A DNA stretch of 64,000 nucleotides, taken from the NCBI RefSeq assembly GCF_964340395.1, contig NC_135551.1, positions 13,934,503 through 13,998,502 on the forward strand, read 5' to 3'. Both the position numbers and the translations under genes were made by a program. The DNA comes from Glandiceps talaboti. Lineage: Eukaryota > Hemichordata > Enteropneusta > Spengelidae. Positions 45,844 to 58,679 of this stretch are shown one piece after another (within the stretch, counting starts at the first letter, position 1; each line of letters opens with the position of its first letter). The notes under the pieces are model-generated. The model searched no databases. It saw only the letters and a list, made by a program, of their open reading frames with translations, and was not told the DNA's origin.

Positions 45844-47647
45844 ACCAAAGCTGTTCCCGTTGCAATCCTACTGGTTACGTTATTACAACTAATCATGGCG
45901 TTCAAGTTCGAGAACATTCTCGACCTTGACGCCTTTGATGAGATGGCAGAGGAAACTGAGGAGTTCAACAAAGTTCGTTGCTCAAACTGCACCATCAAGT
46001 GGGATACTATTGGCATGGAATTTGTAGAGTGTGTACGTATGGATGAGTGCCCGGCCGGATTGGAAGACCCCGTTTTTGGCACACACAGCGAAAATGCAAC
46101 CTACAATTTTGGACACTGGCTGTTTATAATGAAGAAGGTCAGAGATAAAGTAGACTACGAAATTGGTCTGCCGGAATACCACTGGGATCAGGGATATGAC
46201 TTGGTAAACAACAACTATTATAATTACGTATAGGATACAATTTAATGAAATATAACTGTCGTGTCATGTGGCATATAGTTATAGTGCAAATTTGAATGGT
46301 GTCTCTAGATCTAAATACAATCCTTCATAATGTATTGATCAACTTGCTAATTAACCTTGGATATCGAGGTCAAAGTCAAAGGTCAAGATATAAAAAGAAC
46401 ACTTGCCTTTGGGGTATACACTTTTAAATTGAGTCTTGGTCTCCAAGAAAACTCTCTGTTAATAATATTGATGTAGGCCCGCACTTGAATGGAGTCACTG
46501 TGTATCACTTCTCCAAATGTATGCAAATTGTGAGATTTTACAACAAATATGGCCGCCGATCGTCTCTATTTGATTTGGTCGCAAAATGACGTGCACGTGT
46601 CTCACATAGCATGTTACCTATGCTCAAAGTTTGGTTGAAATCAGTTGGTGTATGCCTGAGATATGAGCGTGAACCCAGTGTAATAATCCCCTCCGTTGGG
46701 TGTAGTTAGCTGACGTAAACGGAAACACCTTCCATATCAGGGCTAAGTCTTTAGATTTATGTTCCTTCACACATTAATTGATGGAATGCAAAAGTTTGCG
46801 TTATAGCTATCAAACATGATATAACATTAGATTAATTATAGAAAAGTATTGTGAAATCGGATTGAGTTTTGTATACTGACATGTTGCCTAATTGCCGAAA
46901 ATCATTAATTATGTTAATTCAATAGTTAAGATAGCTACATCATCAAGCTGATACATGCAACTTATTACCATCAATGTGTGTTCCAAAGGAGATGAAATTT
47001 GAGGTTTTCATTTCACAAAATTGCCGAATTAATCAAAAATATCTATTATGCAAATGACTCATTATAATCAACAATTAAATCAACAGACCATAATAAACAC
47101 GTGCGTTGTATTATCATCAATACATGTACCAATTATCAATTGCCGAAACTCATTAATGACGAACATTTTTGTTGCAGATGTTGTTCGATAATTGATAATA
47201 ATTGATTTCAATAACAACGTACCTCCTTCGTCCATTTCACAGGGAATAGGCACTGGATTGACGGACCTGTGGGACTGCATTGATTGCATAGCCATATATG
47301 TAAACTACAACGGTGAAAACAGTGTATACAACTACTGCAAGGTATAAAATGATCATTTGTTTCGGCCTTATTTACTATGTCTTTCAATGATTCATTTGTG
47401 TTTTCGATGTTTCAATAAGTTTTCATACATATACCTTACATACACCTTACTTTGGACAGTGGAATAGCTTGTATAATATAGCTTATATATATATATATAT
47501 ATAACTCGGTGAGTATCAATCTGCTAAGATAGTGCTCTATACCAAAGTGGCAGAGCGCAATGGTTTTGGTAGTACTGGAAAAAATCTTTCTTGGTTGTAC
47601 AACCAAGAGTTACAATCAAGAAGAGTTCCAGTACAACCAAAACTATG

Positions 47648-47742
<95 letters not shown>

Positions 47743-47988
47743 TGTTTTCAAGTATTATTTGGACGAGAAAAGTATTAATCATTATATAAATAAATTTTCA
47801 TTCATTTCCTCCAGGTAACCAGATGCCCAGCGTGGATTGGAACTGACTTTTCTTGGGAGCCCATACGACCAGTTGTAAACGAGGCTGCCATGATCTGTAC
47901 ATTGTTTAAACTGGACGTACAGCCAACACGCATTACGCATGAGCATTGTTTCTTAAACTGGTCCGGTACTCCAATAGTAGTGAGCTAA
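45844..47988 (+). CDS. small Cys-rich spliced gene, function unknown
   Basis: Three exons are inferred: 45844-46203, 47243-47341 and 47815-47988 (TAA). All junctions are phase 0 with GT-AG borders. They give 210 codons if the first exon starts at the acceptor TTGTCCAG, or 193 aa from the ATG at 45895. Before that ATG the frame reads KAVPVAILLVTLLQLIMA, a hydrophobic signal-like stretch, so the true start is probably in an unseen upstream exon. Ten cysteines are visible: CSNC, ECVRMDEC, WDCIDC, NYCK, RCPAW, ICTLF and EHCF. Sequons NCT and NATY fit a secreted or membrane protein. The last exon ends NWSGTPIVVS. I do not recognise the family. Alternatively, the first exon alone could be read to a TAG at 46231-46233, ending YYNYV. 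Confidence 0.55.
46240..46720. repeat. probable old dispersed repeat in intron 1 of the Cys-rich gene
   Basis: The sequence has GAGGTCAAAGTCAAAGGTCAAG, AAATATGGCCGCCGAT and AAAGTTTGGTTGAAATCAGT, a style common in dispersed non-coding repeats. No second copy in the window supports it. Confidence 0.25.
46870..47180 (+). repeat. ~145-bp unit repeat family, second locus
   Basis: TAATTGCCGAAAATCATTAA, ATTATGCAAATGACTCATTA and AACACGTGCGTTGTATTATC match the order of 38560-38930. It lies just upstream of exon 2 of the Cys-rich gene and may supply part of its acceptor region. Confidence 0.5.
47480..47660 (+). mobile_element. TA-flanked short element, family B copy 1
   Basis: AACTCGGTGAGTATCAATCT, GTGCTCTATACCAAAGTGGC and AGAGCGCAATGGTTTTGGTA recur inverted at 57868-57981. 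Both copies sit between (TA)n arrays. Inside, GTTTTGGTAGTACTGGAA is mirrored by TTCCAGTACAACCAAAAC. Confidence 0.7.
47661..47739. repeat. (TG)n microsatellite
   Basis: About 39 TG units follow a short TA run, in intron 2 of the Cys-rich gene. ORFs on both strands (Cys-Val or His-Thr repeats) are artefacts. Confidence 0.98.
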
Positions 47989-48127
47989 ATGTTCCTTTAG
48001 TATTTGATTTGATAAACATCATACCTAAATGAAGCGCTAGGCTTATATAGTGACATGTAGTTTTGTTATTAGCATGCATTAAAATAAAGCATCCAAAGCA
48101 TAAGCAGTCATCGCATACTTGTCACAT

Positions 48128-48132
48128 GTATG

Positions 48133-48164
<32 letters not shown>

Positions 48165-48325
48165 TGTATGTATGTATGTATGTATGTATGCAGGTATGTA
48201 TGTATGTATGTATGTATGTATGTGTGTATGTGTGTATGTATGCATGCATGCGGGTACGCACGCGCGCGCGATTGTGCGTGCGTGTATGTATGTATGTATG
48301 TATGTATGTATGTATGTATGTAGAA
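48128..48325. repeat. (ATGT)n with a GC-rich core
   Basis: The ATGT array is interrupted by a CGCACGCGCGCGCGATTGTG core. The same composite returns about 603 bases later (48780-48960), so array and neighbour were duplicated together. Confidence 0.95.
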
Positions 48326-48770
48326 AGAAATGCATAAGGAACTAATAAACCAGTCCGTATATATAGCTGTTAAATCCGACGTTTCGAATAAATATTCTTT
48401 TTCAAAGGAAAAATTGGCGAGACAGAGAAATGCCAGGTGACAACCCGAACATTTCTAAATATAATGGAACAAAACCGCGCGTGATATAAATAAACGGTTG
48501 TACGTGGGATAAGTTCTTAAATTCGCACGCACCTAATAGAACCCAATAGAATACGCCTGAAATTTAAAAAATACCCAATAATCATGATAATTAGATTGGG
48601 AAAGACGAGAATAATCTATTAATTCCAAGGGGTTCCAGCGTTCCAAGACGGAAAATGATTTCTTCTTCCTTCAACCTCAAAGCTTTCTCATCACCAGAAA
48701 CCTTACAAATTCCTGAAATGGACATATCTGATTGTATATCTGATACAATATACAATATCTGAAATGGACA
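48326..48770 (-). mobile_element. Penelope-like element 3' end, copy 1
   Basis: The minus strand reads KVSGDEKALRLKEEEIIFRL and GTLEPLGINRLFSSF at 48594-48715. This matches the end of the GIY-YIG endonuclease region in Penelope-like ORFs ((E)RLGTL.P.GLN). The downstream part contains the shared CATCCGACGTTTCGAATAAA-like stretch. It is a second copy of 48960-49345. Confidence 0.65.
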
Positions 48771-48776
48771 TATCTG

Positions 48777-48807
<31 letters not shown>

Positions 48808-48959
48808 TGTATGTATGTATGTATGTATGTATGTGTGTATGTATGCAGGCAGGCAGGTACGCACGCGCGCGCGATTGTGCGTGCGTGCGTGTATGTATGT
48901 ATGTATGTATGTATGTATGTATGTATGTATGTATGTATGTATGTATGTATGTATGTATG

Positions 48960-49830
48960 TAGAAAAGAAATGCATAAGGAACTTGTGAGGCAGTCCGAAT
49001 AAATAGATGTCATCCGACGTTTCGAATAAAAGTTATTTTACAAGGTACAAGGCAAGACATAGTTGGTAAATATCTCACTTTATCTGAATGTTATGGAACA
49101 GAATGACAACCGCGCCAGATTAACGGTTATAAGTGTAAAAAGTTCTAAAATTCACACGCACCAAAACGAACCCAATAGAACACGCCTGAAATATAAAATA
49201 AGCGTAGTAAGACATTAATTGCTGAGAATAATCTATTAATTCCAAGGGGTTTCAGCGTTCCGAGACGGAAAATGATTTCCTCTTCCTACAACCTCAATTG
49301 ATTCTCATCGCCAGAAACCTTACAAATTCCTGAAATAGGCATATGTGATACACTATGATCGTTGGTAATAAAATGCATAGACACGAGATAGTTACGATTC
49401 TTTTGTTTGGTAAGGAGACGTTCCATGAAACGATCACCCAGACGACGTACAGTCGAAGCTATTTTCTAAACTCAAGTGGAAAAGGGATGGTATGTTATGT
49501 TAGAGCCAATATGGGACGATCGTTGTTACTCTTCTGATTATGTGATTTGATGCAAGTTTCCCTAAACAAAGACGACCCCTTAAGTAAATCCGCATTGGTA
49601 ACAGACACTGGCTAACCTCGTTGATGGAAGTACGTACGAAATTCAGCACCTCCTTTACCTTGAAATCCAAATCACTACTATACAAATACGACGTAAACGT
49701 AGTAATTGTGAATAGGGAATGGAATCTTTACACTTATTAGGATGTGATGAACCATACTGCAAATATGAATGTGAATCAGTAGGCTTAGTATCAATAGAAT
49801 GATACAAAGAACAGTTCTAGGAAAACAAAT
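48960..49830 (-). mobile_element. Penelope-like element, degraded, copy 2 (RT and endonuclease ends)
   Basis: The minus strand at 49683-49800 reads TKPTDSHSYLQYGSSHP, then KDSIPYSQLLRLRRIC, the conserved RT C-terminal block of Penelope-like elements. After a frameshift SSDLDFKVKEVLNFV follows. At 49222-49340 the endonuclease tail returns (EEEIIFRLGTLKPLGIN). The GIY-YIG core between them is missing, an internal deletion. Stops are numerous. Confidence 0.75.
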
Positions 49831-49964
49831 GGAGGAATTAACCAGCGAAAATGGTCATTGCAACACTGTGACAAGGCCTGCTGTATTATGCATATCATTC
49901 ATCAGTATTCTTCGTAGCAATACATGCTTATAAATAAACTATAACATTTAACATTTCTGAATAT

Positions 49965-50425
49965 TTTGTTATTCGCATTGAGTATACGGTCGAACATTTT
50001 GGTATGTCTATTACGTACCTTTTGCTCTGATACGCCACAACAACATTTCGTTTGCGATGTTAGATTCGTGACAAGGAATAATGCAGCATTGTCAGCGTTC
50101 AGATTCGTCACACACAAAAAAAATAATTTATCAAATTTCCTGTTTGTCAGAAAGGATCATGCATCACATCAAATGACGCTGGTCAATAAGTTTACCATAT
50201 TATTTACTATAAAACAGATGTTATGACAACGAGAATTTGAGTCACGATTTTTTAAAAACTTTTTTTTTACGAACGTTCACTGAACACCTATACCATTTTG
50301 TTTGTCGGATATCGATCAAAGTTTCTTGTCGGTGGCCCGGTGGTTAATACCACTTGACTCTTACCACTGCAGTCGGTGTTCGAACGCATTCAGGGTTTGA
50401 TTAAATTTACCACCTGTAAGTAAGA
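49965..50425. repeat. 906-bp-spaced direct duplication, unit 1
   Basis: TTTGTTATTCGCATTGAGTA through the SINE head matches 50871-51300 with scattered differences and gaps, including CTATAAAACAGATGTTATGA versus CTATGAAACAGATGTTATGA. The duplication includes a SINE. No gene is present. Confidence 0.8.
50328..50425 (+). mobile_element. tRNA-derived SINE, copy b (truncated)
   Basis: The head is GTCGGTGGCCCGGTGGTTAA, with a B-box-like GTGTTCGAACG, then CACCTGTAAGTAAGAA. The body is replaced by (ATGT)n from 50426. Confidence 0.75.
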
Positions 50426-50566
50426 ATGTGTGTATGTATGTATGAATGTATGTATGTATGTATGTATGTATGTATGTATGTATGTGTGTATGTACGTACG
50501 TACGTATGTATGTATGTATGTATGTATGTATGTATGTATGTATGTATGTATGTATGTATTCATACA
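50426..50566. repeat. (ATGT)n microsatellite
   Basis: The array follows the SINE head directly, with GTGT and ACGT interruptions. Confidence 0.95.
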
Positions 50567-51187
50567 TGTATGACTGTCTGTCTGTCCCCCTGTCTGTCTG
50601 GCTCCCTGTATATCCTCAGATGGTACAAATGTTACATTACATTTGTTTTCACAAACTCCACTAGAGGGCGTCCTTTATATGGCATACCCGTGCGTATTTC
50701 CAGTCAAAGGAAATACATTTCAATCGCTATATCCTACGAGGCGCCGAATGCAAAATAATTGGTTTACACTTGCTATCATAAGTGACACATACGTGTGAGT
50801 AATTTACACACACATAAGGCAAATGATGCACGTGTGAAGATTAATGACACACACATAAAGGTAAATCACATTTGTTATTCGCATTGAGTATATAGTCGAA
50901 GATTTTTGTATTTTTAACGAACTTTTGCTCTGATACAGCACAATAACATTTCGTTTGCGATGTTAGTTTCGCGATAAGGAATAATCCAGCAAATTGCCGG
51001 TTCGTCAGAAAGGATCATGCACCACAACAAATGACGCTGATCAATACGTTTACCATATTATTTACTATGAAACAGATGTTATGACAACGAGAATTGACTC
51101 ACGATTTTTTTTACATTTTTTTACGAACGTGCGCTGAACACCTATAACATATTTTTTTTATTTGTCGGATATCAATCAAAGTTTCTT

Positions 51188-51430
51188 GTCAGTGGCCGGG
51201 TGTTTAATACCACTTGCCTCTTAATACCGCTGCGGTCGGTGCTCGAACCCATTCAATGACGATTGATTAAATTTACCACCTATAATTAAGAAGACTGTCC
51301 TTCAGTTTTAGTCTACCGAATAACGCAGCCCCCCCCCCCCCCCACCGGTACTCCATCCCAGTTTCCTCCTGCACTAACGCTGAACTGCCTTCCTGTTATT
51401 GGATGGTTTATAAATAATAAACAAATATCG
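51188..51430 (+). mobile_element. tRNA-derived SINE, copy c (full-length)
   Basis: The head is GTCAGTGGCCGGGTGTTTAA, with B box GGTGCTCGAACCC. The body is AAGAAGACTGTCCTTCAGTT, a C-run and CTGCACTAACGCTGAACTGC, with tail TATAAATAATAAACAAAT. Confidence 0.85.
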
Positions 51431-52642
51431 TCCGACAGCATTCAGTTTGGCTGGTTGGAATAGGCCGGCAACTTTTTGTTTGTGTTGTTACTGTACTCAA
51501 TTAAATACATTTACAACCAGCAAACCGGCCCTCCCCCTTTAACAAGTGAAACAATATATCCCTCCCCCCATCCTGTGGAAACATAAAACACACCTTAGAT
51601 TTGGGGCCGATGAACATAGTGTCACAACTGCCCCTAGCAACCGTGACAACGCCCTTGACAATAACCAAATGCCTGTATGTTGTACAAAGATAACAACATT
51701 GTTGGGTGGGAAATATAAGAATAATTTTTTAATTTTTATGTAAATGTGCCTCGCAACAAGACCACGCCCCTACCAACAGATAATATGAACGTATACGTAC
51801 AACCAAGACCACACCAATTGCAATGGACCAAATTATGGCATATGCGGCAAAGATGACAACAGGGCTGTATAGGCAAATGGATAAACACTCGGCAAATGAA
51901 ACGTAAATTCCTAGCAACTGGTCCAAGCCCATAGCAAAACAGACATGATTATATAAATTGTAAAAAAATAACATCATCGATGGATAGACAAGTGGATAAA
52001 CATTTTATATAAAAATAACACATAAACTATACAGACGTGGTAAAACGCCATTGAGGTTTTTTTTTTAAAAGTATAATAATTTATTCAATGAAAATCCAAG
52101 ATAAATGTCATATCTATGCGGCCACTCCACCATATTAAACAAACTCCAGAGATTTTGAGTGTCGTTTGATTGCAATATGGTTTTTATTACTTTAGACAAG
52201 TTCTGAAGTTTAAAAAGTTGCAATAAGGAAAACAAACTATACTACATGGTAGCAGCTCTATACAGAACACAGACTGCAATGTGTTATTATGCCTGCCCCT
52301 TCCCCCTCCCCCTCCCCCCCCCCCACACACATAAGCATGATATAACCTTCTTTTACGGAAGGTAAAACCCAGACATCTGAAGTAAACACTAGTAAGTGAA
52401 AACAGAATTAAGTGCAAAATACAAGAACAATTTGATACAACAAAGACATTTTTGTTTCTATGAGTGAAAAATAATACTCTGAAATGAACTTCAAAAACAC
52501 CACAAAAATTGACCTATTACCGGTTCCAAGATGCATCGCGCGTCTCCCCACTCACCACAATATATTCTGTATGAATGGGGATTTGCACGCGCTATTTATA
52601 AATCGTAATAATTTTTACAGAAATTAAAATTAAAAAAAAAAA
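51271..52642. repeat. 1.37-kb tandem duplication, unit 1
   Basis: From ATTTACCACCTATAATTAAG inside SINE copy c to an A-rich end (AATTAAAATTAAAAAA). It is repeated with offset 1372 in unit 2, with only a handful of substitutions and small indels. The shared ORF on the minus strand (51729-51977) has no recognisable domain. Confidence 0.95.
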
Positions 52643-54014
52643 ATTTACCACCTATAATTAAGAAGACTGTCCTTCAGTTTTAGTCTACCGAATAACGCAG
52701 CCCCCCCCCCCCCACCGGTACTCCATCCCAGTTTCCTCCTGCACTAACGCTGAACTGCCTTCCCGTTATTTGATGGTTTATAAATAATAAATTAAACAAA
52801 TATCGTCCGACAGCATTCAGTTTGGCTGGTTTGAATAGGCCGGCAACTTTTTGTTTGTGTTGTTACTGTACTCAATTAAATACATTTACAACCAGCAAAC
52901 CGACCCTCCCCCTTTAACAAGTGAAACAATATATCCCTCCCCCCATCCTGTGGAAACATAAAACACACCTTAGATCTGGGGCCGGTGAACATAGTGTCAC
53001 AACTGCCCCTAGCAACCGTGACAACGCCCTTGACAATAACCAAATGCCTGTATGTTGTACAAAGATAACAACATTGTTGGGTGGGAAATATAAGAATAAT
53101 TTTTTAATTTGTATGTAAATGTGCCTCGCAACAAGACCACGCCCCTACCAACAGATAATATGAACGTATACGTACAACCAAGACCACGCCAATTGCAATG
53201 GACCAAATTATGGCATATGCGGCAAAGATGACAACAGGGCTGTATAGGCAAATGGATAAACACTCGGCAAATGAAACGTAAATTCCTAGCAACTGGTCCA
53301 AGCCCATAGCAAAACAGACATGATTATATAAATTGTAAAAAAATAACATCATCGATGGATAGACAAGTGGATAAACATTTTATATAAAAATAACACATAA
53401 ACTATACAGACGTGGTAAAACGCCATTGAGGTTTTTTTTTTAAAGTATAATAATTTATTCAATGAAAATCCAAGATAAATGTCATATCTATGCGGCCACT
53501 CCACCATATTAAACAAACTCCAGAGATTTTGAGTGTCGTTTGATTGCAATATGGTTTTTATTACTTTAGACAAGTTCTGAAGTTTAAAAAGTTGCAATAA
53601 GGAAAACAAACTATACTACATGGTAGCAGCTCTATACAGAACACAGACTGCAATGTGTTATTATGCCTGCCCCTTCCCCCTCCCCCTCCCCCCCCCCACA
53701 CACACACATAAGCATGATATAACCTTCTTTTACGGAAGGTAAAACCCAGACATCTGAAGTAAACACTAGTAAGTGAAAACAGAATTAAGTGCAAAATACA
53801 AGAACAATTTGATACAACAAAGACATTTTTGTTTCTATGAGTGAAAAATAATACTCTGAAATGAACTTCAAAAACACCACAAAAATTGACCTATTACCGG
53901 TTCCAAGATGCATCGCGCGTCTCCCCACTCACCACAATATATTCTGTATGAATGGGGATTTGCACGCGCTATTTATAAATCGTAATAATTTTTACAGAAA
54001 TTAAAATTAAAAAA
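52643..54014. repeat. 1.37-kb tandem duplication, unit 2
   Basis: This is the partner of 51271-52642. Differences include TAATAAATTAAACAAAT for TAATAAACAAAT and C-run length. It starts within a headless SINE body (52643-52800), so the duplication breakpoint cut the SINE. Confidence 0.95.
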
Positions 54015-57000
54015 AAAAACATAGATCCTTAGATCCGAAGTAGCTATTTTAATAATTGTTAAATAAGTAACTTGAATGTGTAGTAATTTATACTGGATTG
54101 TAAATTTATAATCTCGCGAACTCATCGGGTGAGTTTGTGGACCTCTAAATGTTTGAATATCTTGAATGATTTATCATCGTAACAGTGTACAGAAGTTTAT
54201 CAATAGTAACAGTACCACATCATGATACTCCAATGAACAAAAGTTTGTGAAGAGTACGCGACAAACTGAGCATACAAAACTCAATGCACCGTGCCCAACA
54301 GCATATAGCGTGCCATCGCCACAACGAACAATGCACGTTAGTGTAATTATTAGAAATAGGCCTAATAATAATATTATTATAATATAACATTATTGCTCTT
54401 TGCATAAAATACATAGGAAATTGGCTTTCCACGTGCTCTCATAAAAAGAGGTGAATGAAATTGAAAACTAAAGATAAGAAAGAAAACAACAATTAAATAA
54501 AACGTAGCAAAGAAAATGCAAGTGAAAAGTAAAAGCAAAAGATAAAATTGTTTCAACACATTGAACCATTTAAAACACACATGATGCTAAAAAAATATAA
54601 TGCCGAGACAAAATAGAACACTAAAACAAATGGTAAACGGACCTAGGACTGGTTTAAAATGCGAATCACAGATGGATAAAAGCTCTTCCTAAAATCAGCT
54701 ATTATATTATAACAGTCTCTGACATACAAGTTAAAACAGACGTTTCTAGCTACAGCTCATTGTAAAATGTTTTCAAGACTGTATCGGCATTAGAAATGTG
54801 CGTATGCCGGTAATGATCGCTGCAATGGGTCGCGGATTGTTTACTGTATTTTTACGTTGATCATATGATATTTACGACAAAAAATAATTATTCAGATCTA
54901 TTGTTAATAGAGGCTGTTATTATAAGTTACAGTCTAGAGACATGTATTGGTGGTTATTCCGATTTATACAGCCTTGTCATTCATAAAAGCATCAAATATA
55001 TACGGTCTACGGCGGAAATTTTGAGCAAAATGAAATATGTTTGTTTTGTGTATATGTCCACCGAAAAACCTATAGTCCCGCACGCGGACGGCAAACAAAG
55101 AATTTAGTTGATGGCGCCTTACCATAAGTCTGCAGTCCGCTATATACAGCTAATACCAATACTGTATACCAGTTCTGGTGTAACAGTACCAACACATACT
55201 CAGCCTCACTACCAAGTACCACTACCAATACTACGATCCTTATCACTCCTACATGCAACCAAACCAGTCAATACGTACGCCTACTGTACAGCCGTCTTTC
55301 GACCAATCCACCGATGGACCTGCCGTTCACAGCAACAGGGTCGACTTTTCTTCCCAAGCCATACCAGAACTGCACAAACGTATACATGACACCATCCGTC
55401 AAAGTCGTTCAGCCTATTCCATTCGTCAGAGACCTTTTCTGCAACATTTTTTTTACTCTTATAAAACAGCTACAGAAGAAGAAGATTAGATTCTGATGGA
55501 ACGCCACTCCCCTATTGCTCCTTCACAGATACACGGTTGCATTATCGGTCTTAGATCATTATATATATGCACACGGGATCTGAAAGGACGCTCTTACGAG
55601 TCAGGAATATTCAGTGTGCATCTAATGAATAATCATATCTGCTATTGCCAATTAGATCACGCAATGATGTATCACTGAAAGAATAATAAAGATGAAAAAG
55701 TATTTCATTTTGGTGTTTCCTGGCAATAAAACGAAAAAATATGTGATGTAAAGTCATGAAATAACTCTCCCAGAATCCAAAGTTTATGAACATACCTTTT
55801 ATTTTCCGGGATCACGTTCTCTTTTTAAACTGTTACATATATGTGGCATAACGGATTTCACTTATCAAACTGCATACCCTCTCTATAACTCATTAATAAC
55901 TCATTAATAGTTCTATTATTAAAATATATGATAGAAAAGAACATACATAGCAAAAGCTTAACATTTTCACTAAATTGAGTATGGTATAGACTGAACGATT
56001 CGTCGTTGATGGCGCCCTGATCGTGTACACTTTACTTAACATCAAATTGCAGATTAAAAATAAAACGATTTTAACAACAGCATATCCTCCTAAAGGAAGG
56101 TTATTACACCGCGCATAGAGAATGCAGCACAAATTATACCGTGACTATTGATTCAACGCAAGTGTATACACTAACATGTGTTGATAAATGATGTCCAGTA
56201 CTGTTAATGAAATGCTGTTGCGCGTCAGTGGTGTTACTAAAATCATAAGCCTATTAGGTGGTTTACAGTATCTACTTCATACTAAGATGGTTGCCAGGCA
56301 ACAACGTACGTACATCACTAGTTGTATGTGTTCGTTATACGGTGAAAGGAATATGTTTCATAATTCTATATTGTATTTCCAATGGAGTGTTCATGGATTT
56401 TACAACGATACGTTTCCATGTTGAATGTATACGTTTTTTTAAAAAAATATAATTTTGAATTACCATTAAATTTTAAATAGAAAAATGGGTTGTGAAAGAA
56501 AGGAAAGAAAGAGAAATTAAAATCCGCAGGAAACGTCAGAAGTCATCAGAAAGCATCACCTAAAACGTCACATCCGAAAACCTGCTCAAGAGGTAGAATC
56601 GTCTGACCATCTGCAGTTGGTTACGCAATTGAATAACCAAAATATTATATGAACAAAAATCTTGACAAACTGAATCAGTCGTCTGAGGATAGCAAAACTG
56701 TATAGTTTTATGAGGTTCCAATTTCAAAGTTCAAAACCTCCATTTATCATGATATGGGTGCCACAGTGGAAGTTGGTCAATACATATATATTTTGATGTC
56801 TGCACTTTGATATTAATTCTGTGCATTTATTTAATGAATTCGATTTGTCAGCATATATGATATATAGCTTTTCTGCCAAGCAGAGGTCACACCGCTTCGA
56901 TACATTCGAATATGAAGTTGCATGTGTGATGACTGACCAGTCAATGCTATACTCTTGACCTTTCCCCTTTATGTTTTGATACCTCAGTACAGCTGTGGTG

Positions 57001-57760
57001 TCTCTTATTAGTGATGGATTGTTTGTGGTTTTACATGACGGGTTTTGACAGTGTTTTCCGTTAAACCAATGTAGCGTTTGCTGCTATCATCCGTCTTGAC
57101 ATTAGCACTGTATACGATGTTATTAATTATGCATTTTCCTCCGCGGGGGCACATGCTCCTGTTCCTGCAGTTATAAGCTGTAAATTTTAACTCAGCGTGT
57201 AACTGCTGGACGGACAGAGAGACAGACGGGGCCCACTACAAAGATCTCCTCACTTGGGGGCTAAAATACCAAGATGAAGTTATATGTACGTAGTACTGGT
57301 TAATGATTTAATACAGTCAAAGTGGGCTTCATAATTATATATATATATAATAATTCTGCAGTGTAAAATATTAAAATGGCAATATATGCAGATATGATTA
57401 TCTTGTTGTTGATTAAATTGTTTCCTCTTTTTTTACGCCATCATACATTGTAATGAAAATACACCGTAAACAAACCAAGCACTTGTAGCTCTTTTCATCT
57501 CTGTAAATCAATAGCCGATCTTAAACCCAATGTTTGTGCCGCTATACATGATACCATGTGATAGAACAGAGTAAATAAATGTTTGTTTGTTTTTATTTCC
57601 ACACTACTTTGAATGGTGTGAGAATACCATATATACGGGCCAACACTGTGGTTTAATTTGTATATTGAATTAATGTCTCAATCAATCAGTATTTATGATG
57701 CATGTCATTGATCATGATTATGGATAGTGACTGTTTAAAAACTAACAATGATTAATGTAT
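54015..57760. other. intergenic, no gene recognised
   Basis: Overlapping open frames at 55100-55500 (with QSTDGPAVHSNRVDFSSQAI) could be a LINE ORF1 scrap but carry no diagnostic motif. The rest is AT-rich with short unsupported ORFs. A small (TA)n lies at 57337-57349. Confidence 0.45.
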
Positions 57761-57776
57761 TGGACTTATAATTGTA

Positions 57777-58087
<311 letters not shown>

Positions 58088-58679
58088 CGCTGGGGAGGAA
58101 TAGAATGAATGGTTCATTAATTCATAGAAAATCTAGGCAACCACTCACTAATCCTACGATCTTGTTGTTCTGTACAACTGCCTTGCTGAAGAGAATGTAA
58201 TATTTTGCTAAAGTCATATTGTGTGTAGGTAGTTTTCGTCACATTTATTTTAATGGGAATAACCCACAGTAATAGGAAACACGACATGACAGTTCCTTGT
58301 CTAAAAGCAAAACACACATAATGTGTTTTTTAAGCTAACAACTAGGTGGTACGGGGTCTTAAGTAGACTCTTGATGATACCATTTTGGCACAATTGTTTC
58401 ACACACAAGCTTAAGGGTACTTCTACAAATCCATGTGTCCGGAACTGTTCGTTTACAATTTCACCCCCTTCCCCTCCGGCTTTCTCCCTCTACGGTCATA
58501 AATAATGATAGGTGCCAGATATATGGACTCCTGCGATTAATTCACAACCAAACATAATTCTTACAAAAATACATAGAATAACTTCGATCTCTATAGTAAC
58601 AACTATTTTAGGTGGAGGTCCGTCCGTCAGGATACAGACACGTCGCACTCACGGTCATTCTTTCCATTATGTATCCACC

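Noticed and set aside
45486-45892. Poly-Leu, poly-Asn and poly-Thr ORFs
   Set aside because: These are translations of the (CAA)n tract at 45667-45713.
51729-51977. 82-aa minus-strand ORF present twice (also 53104-53352)
   Set aside because: It is doubled only because of the 1.37-kb tandem duplication; hydrophobic composition with no family motif or splice evidence.
55100-55500. Overlapping plus-strand ORFs of 60-93 aa
   Set aside because: Three frames are open at once, which suggests biased composition or a decayed LINE ORF1; no diagnostic motif.
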